From: a virus
DNA length: 28,810 nucleotides
IMG/VR virus record: IMGVR_UViG_3300021956_000061
Location: 1-28,810 of that record
Strand: one strand, 5' to 3'
The number at the start of each line of letters is the position of its first letter. The first letter of the stretch is position 1. The notes beneath the pieces are model-generated. The model made no database searches, was not told the DNA's origin, and worked only from the letters and a program-made list of their open reading frames with translations. Positions 8,983 to 17,371 of this stretch are shown piece by piece. Position numbers and translations under genes: made by a program.

Positions 8983-11900
8983 ATGGCTGATTATCCAATA
9001 ACTAATGTATCAAGACGTGTAGTCTATACTGGCTCTGCTGGCGTAGGCCCATATGCTTTTTCGTTTCCAGTATTAACAAGCACAGATATCGCAGTATACA
9101 AGAATACCACACTTTTGACTTTAACAACAGATTATACTGTAAGTATTAATTCATCTACTGGTGAAGGATCGGTTACATTAGTATCAGCTGCAACAGGATC
9201 TGACCAAATTACAATTGTCGGTGCTAGAGCTATTCAACGATCTACAGACTTTGTAACTGGTGGTGATTTCTTTGCAAATGCTCTTAATACCGAATTAGAT
9301 TCAGAAGTTATATTTGCACAACAAGTTGCTGAAACAGCTGAGCGTTCTATTAAAGCTCCTGTTACAGATCCTACTTCTATTAACATGACATTGCCAGCTA
9401 AAGCATCACGCGCTGGTAAATATTTATCATTTAATGCTACAACTGGTAATCCAGAGGTAGTAAATGCAGTTACAGATATTACAACTATTGCTGGTATTGC
9501 TACTGATATTTCAACAGTAGCTGGAATAGAAACAGAAATTGTTGATGTTGCTGGTAATGAATCAAATATTAATACAGTTGCTGGTATTGCAAGTAATATA
9601 TCTACAGTCGCTGGCATCTCATCAAATGTAACAACAGTAGCTGGTAATACATCTAATATTAATACAGTAGCTTCTGATCTTAATGAGCCTGTATCAGAAA
9701 TCAATACAGTTGCAGTTAATATTGCAAATGTAAATCTAGTTGGCAATGACATTGCTAATGTTAATTCTGTAGCTGGTGACTTAACAAATATTGATGCTGT
9801 TAATACTAATAAAACTAATATTGATACAGTAGCTGGTAACAATTCTAATATATCAACTGTTGCTGGTATATCTTCTAATATATCAACTGTTGCTGGAATT
9901 TCATCAAACGTAACATCTGTAGCTGGTAATTCTACTAACATCAATACTGTAGCTACAAATAATACTAATATTAATACTGTAGCAACTAACATATCATCTG
10001 TTAATAGCGCTGCAACAAATATGTCTGCTATTGTTGCTGCTCCAACAGAAGCATCTAATGCAGCTGCCAGTGCTACATTAGCAAGTAATTGGGCTACTAA
10101 GACTTCTGGTCCAGTATCTGGTAGTGAATATTCTGCTAAATATCATGCTCAAGCAGCAGTTACATCAGCTAATAATGCAGCGACATCAGAATCAAATGCA
10201 GCGTCAAGTGCATCATCAGCAGCAACATCAGCTACAAATGCTGCTAATAGCTATGATGCTTTTGATGATAGATATCTTGGATCTAAATCATCTGCACCAT
10301 CTTTAGATAATGATGGAAATGCACTGCTTACTGGTGCTTTATATTGGAATACATCATCTAATCAATTATATGTATGGGATGGTTCTGCATGGAATCAAGC
10401 AGCTTTGAATGTATCTGGTGCTGTAACAGCATTTAATACAAGAACAGGAGCTGTAACATTATCATCTACTGATGTAACAAATGCATTAACATATACTCCA
10501 CTTAATAAAGCAAGCAATCTATCAGATCTTAATAGCGCTACTACAGCCAGAACAAATCTAGGTTTAGGATCTATTGCAACACAATCATCATCTAATGTAT
10601 CTATTACTGGTGGAGCTATTGCAGTAAGTGCAGATCCTTCTAATGCTCTAGATGTAGCAACAAAACAATATGTAGATGCTGCTATTACAAACCTTCATGT
10701 GCATGATTCAGTAGCCGCTGCAACAACTGCTGCTTTATCTGGAACAGTTACATATAACAATGGAACTTCTGGAGTTGGAGCTACACTTACATTAGGCACA
10801 GCACTTACAACATTAGACGGATATTCACTTGTTAATGGTGATCGTATCCTTATTAAAAATCAAGCTAATGCTGCTCATAATGGTGTATATACATGGGCTA
10901 CTGGTGGAACAGTATTAACAAGAGCAACTTCTGCGGATCAAATAGTTGAATTAAATGGCGGTGATTTTTTCTTTATAGTCAATGGCACAGTGAATGGTGA
11001 TACTGGATGGGTAATTACAGCTCCAGTAACTACTATGGGATCGTCAGATATATTATTCACACAATTCTCTGGTGCTGGATCATATACAGCTGGCAATGGA
11101 TTAAGTGTATCTGGAACACAATTCTCTATTGATACATCAATTACTGTCGATAAGACAACTGCTCAAACATTAACTAATAAAACAATTAGTGGTGCTAGCA
11201 ATACTATTACAAATGTATCATTAACGAGTGCAGTAACAGGAACTCTTCCAGCAGCAAATGGTGGAACAGGATTAACATCTCCTGGCACAAGCGGTAATGT
11301 TCTTGTATCTAATGGATCATCATGGGTAAGTCAAGCACCAGCAAGTGGATCAAGATCTGGAGCTTCTTATTTAACATTAAGCACAGGCACACCAAATGTT
11401 ACCTTAACTTATTCAAGCAATCAATTACAAGTTGTTACTGCAACAGCAGAAGGTCAATCAATTACATTACCAGATGCTACTTTAATGACTAAAGGATCTG
11501 GTTATTTTGTATTCTATAATACATCTTCATTCCCAGTAGCAATAAAAGATAATGGCGGAACAATTAGAGAATATTTATATCCAAGTGCTAGTGGAAGTCC
11601 AATCGTATCAGTCCCATTAAATTTAGAAGATAATTCAAGTTCTAATGGTGTATGGCACTTACACAATCCTATCACTGCTGGCGCACCTACAACCGCATCT
11701 TATACATTATCAGCTAGCTCTTTAAGTCTTGCATCTGGAGCTGGAGTATCACATATATGTAAGGTTACTGATACATACTATATACTTGTGAGCTCAACAG
11801 CTGGACCATCTACTATATATGCACAATTATTAACATTAAATAGAAGCACTTTAGCTATAACTGTTGGATCTCCTGTATCAGTTTATACTTACCCATCAAT

Positions 11901-12873
11901 TCCAAGTTATGCTGGTGGTGGTGTAAGAACAGCTACTGGATTTGGATCTGATAGTAATAGATCTGATAGAGGAATTATTTGTTGGGGTGCTGGACAAAAT
12001 AATGGTGGTGAGCCAATATGGCCAGGGTATGCAGCATTTGCAATTGTAAGTGGTTCTTTATATGTATCTGGTGCAACTTACGATGTAAATAATGATGCTG
12101 GTCAAGGTGAAGAACGAGCTGATGTTATGTATACTGGATCTAATAATTGTTTCTGGGTATGGCAACGAGACAGAAATGGTTACTATAATAGAAATAGAGC
12201 TGCTTTAGCTGGAGCTAGAGTTGATGTATCTGGAACAACAGTTACTATTACAAAAGCATCTGGCACATTAAGCACATCAGATACTGGTAATAGTTATTAT
12301 TACTATTGTTCACCAACAAGCAAAACAACAATGGTTGTTGATTATAGTGGATCTGGAACAAGTTATAGATATTATGCGTCTTATAATACTTCAACTAATG
12401 CTATTACGTCTGGATCAAGAACATCACAAACAACACAAATAGCTGGAAATTTAATTCCAACTATACCATCTCATAAAGGTGAGGATTATTATTTATTTAC
12501 ATCAGATGGAAGTAAGGCAATATATGATGCATATTGTTATAGTATTGCTAATGCTGGATCTGCAACTGTTACAGTATCTGGAAGTCAATATTATAATTGG
12601 AAAGCATTTCCATCAAAGAGTTATTCTAGTGTAAATAACTTAGCAACAACTTATAACTACTATGCACAATCATCAAGTAGTTATTGGATTATTGGTTATG
12701 GAAAAATTATTAATGCTGATCCAACAAATAATAACTTTAACTTTAACTTTGCTAGTTATAGTAATCCAGGATCTCAAAACTTTTGGACATCCGGAACTAT
12801 TACATCAATGATTCTTGGTGATAACAATATTTATACAGCTATATTAACCCCAGCATTACCATTCGTAGCTTAA
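8983..12873 (+). CDS. Tail fibre, T7 gp17-like N-terminus with long repeat shaft
   Basis: A 1296-residue fibre. Residues 1-135 match the T7-type attachment domain: RRVVYTGSAGVGPYAFSFPV, then the YTV...GSVTL strand pair, DQITIVGARAIQRSTDF and an A-E-x-S-I-K-A-P end. Residues about 165-350 are an imperfect 7-14-residue repeat of the form NISTVAG, expected to form a trimeric shaft. An Ala/Ser/Asn-rich stretch follows (about 355-425), then a YWNTSSNQLYVWDGSAW module common in fibres and a TKQYVDAAI segment. The last 400 residues are beta-rich, with many Tyr/Trp/Ser, and probably form the receptor-binding tip. Attachment to the tail follows from the N-terminal family; the receptor is unknown. Confidence 0.88.
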   Translation: MADYPITNVSRRVVYTGSAGVGPYAFSFPVLTSTDIAVYKNTTLLTLTTDYTVSINSSTGEGSVTLVSAATGSDQITIVGARAIQRSTDFVTGGDFFANALNTELDSEVIFAQQVAETAERSIKAPVTDPTSINMTLPAKASRAGKYLSFNATTGNPEVVNAVTDITTIAGIATDISTVAGIETEIVDVAGNESNINTVAGIASNISTVAGISSNVTTVAGNTSNINTVASDLNEPVSEINTVAVNIANVNLVGNDIANVNSVAGDLTNIDAVNTNKTNIDTVAGNNSNISTVAGISSNISTVAGISSNVTSVAGNSTNINTVATNNTNINTVATNISSVNSAATNMSAIVAAPTEASNAAASATLASNWATKTSGPVSGSEYSAKYHAQAAVTSANNAATSESNAASSASSAATSATNAANSYDAFDDRYLGSKSSAPSLDNDGNALLTGALYWNTSSNQLYVWDGSAWNQAALNVSGAVTAFNTRTGAVTLSSTDVTNALTYTPLNKASNLSDLNSATTARTNLGLGSIATQSSSNVSITGGAIAVSADPSNALDVATKQYVDAAITNLHVHDSVAAATTAALSGTVTYNNGTSGVGATLTLGTALTTLDGYSLVNGDRILIKNQANAAHNGVYTWATGGTVLTRATSADQIVELNGGDFFFIVNGTVNGDTGWVITAPVTTMGSSDILFTQFSGAGSYTAGNGLSVSGTQFSIDTSITVDKTTAQTLTNKTISGASNTITNVSLTSAVTGTLPAANGGTGLTSPGTSGNVLVSNGSSWVSQAPASGSRSGASYLTLSTGTPNVTLTYSSNQLQVVTATAEGQSITLPDATLMTKGSGYFVFYNTSSFPVAIKDNGGTIREYLYPSASGSPIVSVPLNLEDNSSSNGVWHLHNPITAGAPTTASYTLSASSLSLASGAGVSHICKVTDTYYILVSSTAGPSTIYAQLLTLNRSTLAITVGSPVSVYTYPSIPSYAGGGVRTATGFGSDSNRSDRGIICWGAGQNNGGEPIWPGYAAFAIVSGSLYVSGATYDVNNDAGQGEERADVMYTGSNNCFWVWQRDRNGYYNRNRAALAGARVDVSGTTVTITKASGTLSTSDTGNSYYYYCSPTSKTTMVVDYSGSGTSYRYYASYNTSTNAITSGSRTSQTTQIAGNLIPTIPSHKGEDYYLFTSDGSKAIYDAYCYSIANAGSATVTVSGSQYYNWKAFPSKSYSSVNNLATTYNYYAQSSSSYWIIGYGKIINADPTNNNFNFNFASYSNPGSQNFWTSGTITSMILGDNNIYTAILTPALPFVA

Positions 12874-12882
12874 AGGAAAATT

Positions 12883-13206
12883 ATGAAATATATTTTAACA
12901 AGTGATAGTGGTCAAGTATATGGTCCATTTTCAACAGCAGATCAGTTTGATGGCGGTTATACTTGTGATAATGCTATCTATTATACAGTAACTACTGGAA
13001 ACGTAATTAAATCAGAAGTATCTGATGATTATGAAACTCAAAGTCAAAAGGATATTTATAACCAATCTCAAAGTGATAAAAGATCAGAAGCATATAAAGC
13101 AGAGTCTGATCCAATATTTTTCCAATATCAACGTGGAATTAAAACACAACAGGATTGGTTAGATGCAGTAACTTCAATTCAAAATCGTTATCCGTATAAG
13201 GTTTAA
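12883..13206 (+). CDS. Tail-fibre-associated protein, possible assembly chaperone
   Basis: A 107-residue protein. The N-terminus reads as a short beta domain (YILTSDSGQVYGPFST). The C-terminal third, ESDPIFFQYQRG then QDWLDAVTSIQNRYPY, is a pattern I know from small proteins encoded directly behind fibre genes and often annotated as fibre-assembly or tail-associated. It has a clear site AAAGGAAAATT before the ATG, 9 bases after the fibre stop. It may help trimerise the fibre or stay on it as a cap. Confidence 0.6.
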   Translation: MKYILTSDSGQVYGPFSTADQFDGGYTCDNAIYYTVTTGNVIKSEVSDDYETQSQKDIYNQSQSDKRSEAYKAESDPIFFQYQRGIKTQQDWLDAVTSIQNRYPYKV

Positions 13207-13208
13207 TC

Positions 13209-13367
13209 ATGGTTAAATCAGATGTAGAATCAAGACTTAGCACACATGAAGAAGTATGTGCTATTCGTTATGAACAAATTAATGCAAGACTTAAAAGACT
13301 AGAACAGATCCTTATTGGCACTGCTGGATTTGTTATTGTATTTCTATTAACTCATAGATTCATGTAA
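13209..13367 (+). CDS. Small coiled-coil plus transmembrane protein (XhlA-like)
   Basis: A 52-residue gene with AAGG 7 nt before the ATG. Residues 8-34 are an amphipathic helix (SRLSTHEEVCAIRYEQINAR, then LKRLEQIL), and residues 35-50 a hydrophobic membrane segment (IGTAGFVIVFLLTH). This arrangement matches XhlA-type holin accessory proteins and similar small phage proteins near lysis genes. It probably sits in the inner membrane with the coil in the cytoplasm. Real by codon flow and spacing; function uncertain. Confidence 0.55.
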   Translation: MVKSDVESRLSTHEEVCAIRYEQINARLKRLEQILIGTAGFVIVFLLTHRFM

Positions 13368-13371
13368 TCAA

Positions 13372-13836
13372 ATGAAAATACTATTAGGCATATTTCTAAC
13401 TCTTGTTGTTTTATATTGCGTTCATTCATACGCTGATACAACAACCATTAATAACAAAGGGATGCCAGTGCCAAGTGCTATGGCCCCATCAATGTCTGGC
13501 TTTTCTAATGATATGTGTAAGTCTGGTATCTCTGGTGGCGCTAATACAGGCATGTTCTCTATCAGTGGTGGCTCTACTATTACAGATGAAAACTGTGAGC
13601 GTATCAAACTAGCCAAGACACTTAATGACTTAGGTTTAAAAGTAGCAGCAGTATCAGTATTATGTCAAGATCCTAGAGTATGGGATGCTATGGAAATGTC
13701 TGGATCACCTTGCCCTATTGGTGGATCACTAGGCTATACAGCTAAACGTGCATGGCATGAGAAAGATCCTAAACGATTTGAGAAACTCTATGGTCCGACA
13801 TATACGTTACCTCTTGTTAATCCTTCTGTGGAGTAA
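13372..13836 (+). CDS. Secreted protein with signal peptide and four cysteines
   Basis: A 154-residue protein. Residues 1-21 form a clear Sec signal peptide ending in a V-H-S-Y-A cleavage site, so the mature part should be periplasmic or on the outer side. Mature residues include four Cys (in DMCKSG, DENCERI, VLCQDP and GSPCPIG), which may form two disulfides. I do not recognise the family. It starts four bases after the preceding stop and overlaps the next secreted protein by about 47 bases. A role in superinfection exclusion or lysis is possible but unsupported. Confidence 0.65.
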   Translation: MKILLGIFLTLVVLYCVHSYADTTTINNKGMPVPSAMAPSMSGFSNDMCKSGISGGANTGMFSISGGSTITDENCERIKLAKTLNDLGLKVAAVSVLCQDPRVWDAMEMSGSPCPIGGSLGYTAKRAWHEKDPKRFEKLYGPTYTLPLVNPSVE

Positions 13837-14791
13837 CACAAGTTATGCATGGTATTGCACATATGTTCCAACAACTCAAGGATGGATTAGTAACTTACAG
13901 TGCTATGGCATTGACGATGCTACAGCGCTTACTACAGCATGGTGTCCGTATAGGCCAGATGATCCTATCTGCGCTCCATACATTCAGCCAGTCTGCACTG
14001 ATTCAGTCGAGTATCAATCGCTTAGTTGCCCTTTACCACACTATAGTGGCGTGGTTAATCAAAGTCGTTCCTATACTTGTAGCTCGCATACTTGGACTTC
14101 TTGGACAACTACGTCAGATAATTGCACACAAGATCCACCAACTTGCTTCACGTCTACTGAACAAAGGACAGTAGCATGCGAAGCTGGATACACTGGATCA
14201 ATACTAGAGCAAAGAACTTCGACATGCTCAGATCCATACTCGACTCCAGTGTTTGGTTCTTGGATTCAAGTTACCAACAGTTGTGTCAAGTCGATGGACA
14301 ATCCGACAAATCCAATCAGTCCGACAAGTCCGTTAAATCCAACGAGTCCACTGAATCCCATCAATGCACAGCCCATAGTAACAGATCCTGTAACTGTGCC
14401 ACAGGATGTTGCGCAGACTCAGACAACGGAAACAACTACTTCGGTCAAGGAAGAAGTGAAGTCTACAGAAACTTCAACGACAGTCTCAACGAGTCCCACA
14501 ACATCTACGCAAGAAGTCAAGACGGAACTACCAAAGTCAAAAGAAATAGTGCCTGGGTTTGGGATTGTTATGAGCATGCAACTACTGACTCAAGCATACA
14601 CGATACAGAATCAACAGATCATAGAAGCAATCAACATGGAGCAAGAGAATGACTACGCCAGAGAACAAGAAATATACTTTAAACTTATCCTCGCAGATGA
14701 TATTGGGGATACTCTTGTCGGTATTAGTTCCTATCAGTGGAGCAGTCTACTACGGGATAACCCTATTCAACGATTTGACTTCGACAATTGA
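13790..14791 (+). CDS. Secreted Cys-rich protein with tandem modules and Pro/Thr linker
   Basis: The start was chosen at the ATG at 13790 because it gives an N-terminal signal peptide (MVRHIRYLLLILLWSNTSYA, cleavage before WYC); a GTG at 13748 would add 14 residues. The mature protein has two similar Cys-containing modules of about 45 residues, each with S/E-Q-R/S-x-C...W-x-x-W/W-I-x-x...C spacing, recalling thrombospondin-like folds. A proline/serine and then Thr/Ser/Glu-rich linker follows (NPTNPISPTSPLNPTSPLNP region), then a helical C-terminus. The last 143 bases overlap the next gene in another frame. Function unknown; probably periplasmic or envelope-associated. Confidence 0.6.
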   Translation: MVRHIRYLLLILLWSNTSYAWYCTYVPTTQGWISNLQCYGIDDATALTTAWCPYRPDDPICAPYIQPVCTDSVEYQSLSCPLPHYSGVVNQSRSYTCSSHTWTSWTTTSDNCTQDPPTCFTSTEQRTVACEAGYTGSILEQRTSTCSDPYSTPVFGSWIQVTNSCVKSMDNPTNPISPTSPLNPTSPLNPINAQPIVTDPVTVPQDVAQTQTTETTTSVKEEVKSTETSTTVSTSPTTSTQEVKTELPKSKEIVPGFGIVMSMQLLTQAYTIQNQQIIEAINMEQENDYAREQEIYFKLILADDIGDTLVGISSYQWSSLLRDNPIQRFDFDN

Positions 14792-15050
14792 AGAAGTAAA
14801 GAAGATGAGTGATGTTGAAACACGCATCACTGTATTAGAAGATAAGGTTAAGAATGCTGACAATCGTATGATTGAATTAGCTATGTCTAACAATAGAGCT
14901 TATGAGAAAGCATCAGAAGCATTTGCATCTTCTAAAGAAACAGCAGCCATTATCAAAGGATCACAACGAGAAGTTGATGTATCTCTTAACGCAGTGCGTG
15001 AGGAGATGAAAGCATTACGCAAATCAACAATCAATCCATTGGCTAAATAA
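14649..15050 (+). CDS. Membrane-anchored coiled-coil protein in the lysis region
   Basis: A 133-residue protein with GGAG seven bases before the ATG. Residues 15-40 are a transmembrane helix (SQMILGILLSVLVPISGAVY) and the rest is one long coiled coil (EEVKKMSDVETRITVLEDKV and onward). One membrane anchor plus a coil near holin and endolysin genes would suit an inner-membrane spanin component, but no lipoprotein partner is evident. It starts inside the preceding gene and its stop overlaps the next start (TAATGG). Confidence 0.6.
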   Translation: MTTPENKKYTLNLSSQMILGILLSVLVPISGAVYYGITLFNDLTSTIEEVKKMSDVETRITVLEDKVKNADNRMIELAMSNNRAYEKASEAFASSKETAAIIKGSQREVDVSLNAVREEMKALRKSTINPLAK

Positions 15051-15388
15051 TGGTCTTATTGACTAAACAAAACTTGCGTAAACTGTATGCTTGTTTTGTT
15101 AGGATGCCACCATTCTGTAACTATAGGATGCCAGCTCCGCACAAGGTAATCTTTAAGGTAGTCAATGATCCAGATACATATGGATGGTTTGTAAATGATC
15201 CACCAAGGATAGAGATATCTAGGTTATGTGAGGACTTCAATAAGATCAATGAAACTTTATTGCATGAGATGATTCATTGCATGTTGTGGTATAACAAACA
15301 TAAAGATTTTGATGCACATGAAGATAAGTTTAATAAGTATGCAGAGATTGTATGTAATCTCTATGGATATGATAAAGAGGAGTTTTAA
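15050..15388 (+). CDS. SprT-like zinc metalloprotease
   Basis: A 112-residue protein with the zinc motif H72-E73-M-I-H76 in LLHEMIHCMLW and a further histidine at about residue 90 (DAHEDKF) as a candidate third ligand. It is about the size of a minimal SprT-like domain, which is common in phages of this type; the substrate is unknown. It is translationally coupled to both neighbours, lying between the coiled-coil membrane protein and the holin, though protease action in lysis is not established. Confidence 0.7.
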   Translation: MVLLTKQNLRKLYACFVRMPPFCNYRMPAPHKVIFKVVNDPDTYGWFVNDPPRIEISRLCEDFNKINETLLHEMIHCMLWYNKHKDFDAHEDKFNKYAEIVCNLYGYDKEEF

Positions 15389-15889
15389 ATGTTAGCAATA
15401 TTAAGTGGTATCTTAGGCTTTGCAACCAGTGGTCTGCCAAGCATTCTTGGTTTCTTCCAACAACGTGGAGACCAAAAGCATGAGCGTGATATGGCTAAAC
15501 TACAGAATGAACAGCAAATGGCTATGGCTCAAGCTGGATTCCAATCACAAGAAAAGATTGCAGCTATTGAATTAGAAGGTATCAATGCTCAAACCTATGC
15601 ACAAGAACGTGAAGCATTATACCAACACGATGCTAAGTTAGTAGCAGAAGCAGCACCATGGGTTAAGACATTGAATGCATCAGTCAGACCCATCATTGCT
15701 TTTACATTCGTTGGCTTATTACTATTCGTTGATATTGCTGGTTTCATATGGGCTGTTAAATCTACTAATGGTTTTACTCCAGAAGCTATGGATACCATAT
15801 TCTCAGAAGATGAGATGGCAATCGTATCATCAATCATTGGTTTCTATTTCGGATCTCGAACATGGGAAAAGAAAAAGGGCGGTGAATGA
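15389..15889 (+). CDS. Holin, three-transmembrane GTA-type family
   Basis: A 166-residue protein with an apolar start (MLAILSGILGFATSGLPSIL), a charged Gln/Glu-rich middle (residues 25-80), and two C-terminal membrane helices (SVRPIIAFTFVGLLLFVDIA and EMAIVSSIIGFYFGSRTWEK). This layout, with S-V-R-P-x-I and a Y-F-G-S-R-T-x-E-K end, is that of the holin family named after gene-transfer-agent release (three TM). It overlaps the endolysin gene by four bases (ATGA), a standard holin-endolysin cassette. Confidence 0.8.
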   Translation: MLAILSGILGFATSGLPSILGFFQQRGDQKHERDMAKLQNEQQMAMAQAGFQSQEKIAAIELEGINAQTYAQEREALYQHDAKLVAEAAPWVKTLNASVRPIIAFTFVGLLLFVDIAGFIWAVKSTNGFTPEAMDTIFSEDEMAIVSSIIGFYFGSRTWEKKKGGE

Positions 15890-16338
15890 AAGTAAGTGAT
15901 AAATGTATTAAAGTTATTAAGCATCATGAGGGAGTTAGGAATAAACCTTATCGTTGTCCCGCTGGTCTGTGGACTGTTGGGGTGGGTCATCTTATTGGTG
16001 ATGGTAAGTCACTGCCTGAATCTTGGAATAAGACTTTTACTAATGAGGAAATAGATGAACTTCTTAAACACGATCTCAATCGCTTCGAGTTGGGAGTATC
16101 TAAGATGCTACCTAACGTGCACCTTAAGCAATGCGAGTTTGACGCTCTTGTCTGCTTTAGTTTTAATCTTGGTCTGGGAACATTTCAGCGTAGCACCATC
16201 CGTCAAGCGCTTATTCGCGGAGATAAAGAAGAAGCTATGGAGTCGCTCTTAAAGTATTGCAAGGCTGGTGGTAAAGTCTTGCGTGGTCTTGAGAACAGAC
16301 GCAAAGATGAAAAAGCAATGTTCCTTGCAAACTATTAA
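15886..16338 (+). CDS. Endolysin, GH24 lysozyme
   Basis: A 150-residue lysozyme of the T4/lambdoid class, which hydrolyses the MurNAc-GlcNAc bond of peptidoglycan. The N-terminal catalytic block is intact: E15-G in KHHEGVRNKPY, then C24-P-A-G-x-W-T30-V-G-x-G-H. In many members the second catalytic position is Asp; the YxCPAG variant seen here is a recognised alternative. There is no signal peptide, so release to the wall depends on the holin upstream. The C-terminus (ENRRKDEKAMFL) is also family-typical. Confidence 0.9.
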   Translation: MKVSDKCIKVIKHHEGVRNKPYRCPAGLWTVGVGHLIGDGKSLPESWNKTFTNEEIDELLKHDLNRFELGVSKMLPNVHLKQCEFDALVCFSFNLGLGTFQRSTIRQALIRGDKEEAMESLLKYCKAGGKVLRGLENRRKDEKAMFLANY

Positions 16339-16349
16339 TTAATGTGATA

Positions 16350-16384
16350 TCGTTTCGTAACTCCACTATGAGGATACGAAATGA
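16350..16384 (+). promoter_or_regulatory. Hairpin that includes the start codon of the phosphoesterase
   Basis: TTTCGTA (16353-16359) pairs with TACGAAA (16375-16381), extendable to 10 pairs (16350-16359 with 16375-16384, one G-T). The loop holds GAGG, the ribosome binding site, and the 3' arm contains the ATG at 16381. A similar motif, TTTCGTA...GAGGATACGAA, occurs at 23979-24002. This could make translation depend on opening the stem. Confidence 0.45.
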
Positions 16385-17085
16385 AATACAAATCAGTATT
16401 AGTCATATCAGATCTACACATTCCATATCACCATCCAGATGCATTCAACTTTCTTAAAGCGCTCAAGGCAAAATACAAACCAGATCTCGTTGTTAATATT
16501 GGTGACGAGCTTGATATGCATGCGATGTCTATGCATGATAGCGATCCAGATCTATTCTCTGCTGGCCATGAATTGGCAGCGTCTATTGCATACGTTCAAA
16601 CGCTAGAAAAAATTTTTCCGAAGATGGTGCTAGTGCATAGTAACCATTCATCTATGCTTTATCGTAGAGCATTAAAGCATGGCGTTCCTAAAGGTTACCT
16701 CAAAGATTACAATGACTTCCTTGGCATTGGCAAAGGATGGCAATGGGTAGAAGATCATACGATTACACTATCTGATAACACTAGATGTTTCTTTACACAT
16801 GGACTATCTGCTGATGTATTAAAGGTAGCTATGCAGTATGGTATGAACACAGTTCAAGGTCACTATCATACTAAGTTTAGCATTGGTTATTACTCTAACC
16901 CAGATGCTTTAGTATGGGGTATGCAAGTCGGTTCACTTATCAATCAAAAGTCTATGGCATTTAATTATGCTAAGAACTTTAAGACAAGATTCATTGTTGG
17001 ATGCGGCATGATTATAGATGGCCAACCTAAACTAATGCCAATGATACTTAACACAAATGGAAAGTGGCATGGTAAACTTGTTTAG
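16381..17085 (+). CDS. Calcineurin-like metallophosphoesterase
   Basis: A 234-residue protein with the two-metal phosphoesterase motifs in order: D11-L-H13 (VISDLHIP), G41-D42-E (VNIGDELD), S-N-H (VHSNHSS, in place of GNHD/E), H-G in FFTHGLS, and G-H-Y-H in VQGHYHTKF. Phages often carry members of this superfamily; substrates range from protein phosphates to nucleotides and nucleic acid ends, and sequence alone does not decide. It lies after the endolysin with its start codon in a hairpin, suggesting separate control from the lysis genes. Confidence 0.8.
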   Translation: MKYKSVLVISDLHIPYHHPDAFNFLKALKAKYKPDLVVNIGDELDMHAMSMHDSDPDLFSAGHELAASIAYVQTLEKIFPKMVLVHSNHSSMLYRRALKHGVPKGYLKDYNDFLGIGKGWQWVEDHTITLSDNTRCFFTHGLSADVLKVAMQYGMNTVQGHYHTKFSIGYYSNPDALVWGMQVGSLINQKSMAFNYAKNFKTRFIVGCGMIIDGQPKLMPMILNTNGKWHGKLV

Positions 17086-17285
17086 TGGAAAATCCAACAT
17101 CAGAACAATTAGATATCTTAGACAAACTTATTGGTCGTAAGATTTGGGATATCGAGATCATTGAAGAGTCACCTCTTGCAATCTTAAGAATTTTTTTGTC
17201 AGAAAACGAGGATGATTACATAGAAATTAATGCAGAATATATGCAAATGCTCTATGTTTATCCAAAACCTAAGCAACTACACTAA
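17085..17285 (+). CDS. Small acidic protein of unknown function
   Basis: A 66-residue frame beginning with GTG that overlaps the preceding TAG by one base; there is no strong ribosome binding site, so it may depend on coupling. The protein is acidic with a beta-rich pattern (KIWDIEIIEESPLAILRIFL then DDYIEINAEYMQMLYVY). I recognise no family. It is the last rightward gene before convergent leftward genes begin. The following 86 bases (17286-17371) contain no convincing terminator. Confidence 0.5.
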   Translation: MENPTSEQLDILDKLIGRKIWDIEIIEESPLAILRIFLSENEDDYIEINAEYMQMLYVYPKPKQLH

Positions 17286-17371
17286 AACTAGGTATACCAA
17301 AGTATCAACTCATATACGATCGTGCGTTATAGAGCGATTGTGTAGGTCTTTCTTTATAATCAATGACTTAG

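Noticed and set aside
9234-9992. 252-codon antisense frame inside the tail fibre gene
   Set aside because: It mirrors the NISTVAG repeat codons of the fibre; the product is a low-complexity Val/Ile/Leu/Thr/Pro repeat with no independent signals.
10124-10306. 60-codon Gln/His/Met/Leu-rich frame
   Set aside because: A shifted reading of the Ala/Ser/Asn-rich fibre segment.
8983-12873. Diversity-generating retroelement acting on the fibre tip
   Set aside because: No reverse transcriptase or template repeat was seen in the window.
13845-14174. 109-codon frame with an apparently hydrophobic product
   Set aside because: It lies fully within the secreted Cys-rich gene, which has a signal peptide, patterned cysteines and a Pro linker in its own frame; no good binding site precedes this one.
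14176-14652. 158-codon Ser/Asn/Asp-rich frame ending in an ATGA overlap with the next gene
   Set aside because: It is the shifted reading of the Pro/Thr linker of the gene at 13790-14791; the ATGA ending looks coincidental. Kept only as part of the multi-frame observation.
17286-17371. Bidirectional terminator between the convergent blocks
   Set aside because: Only a short GGTATACC palindrome and imperfect pairings are present; no stem followed by a T run.
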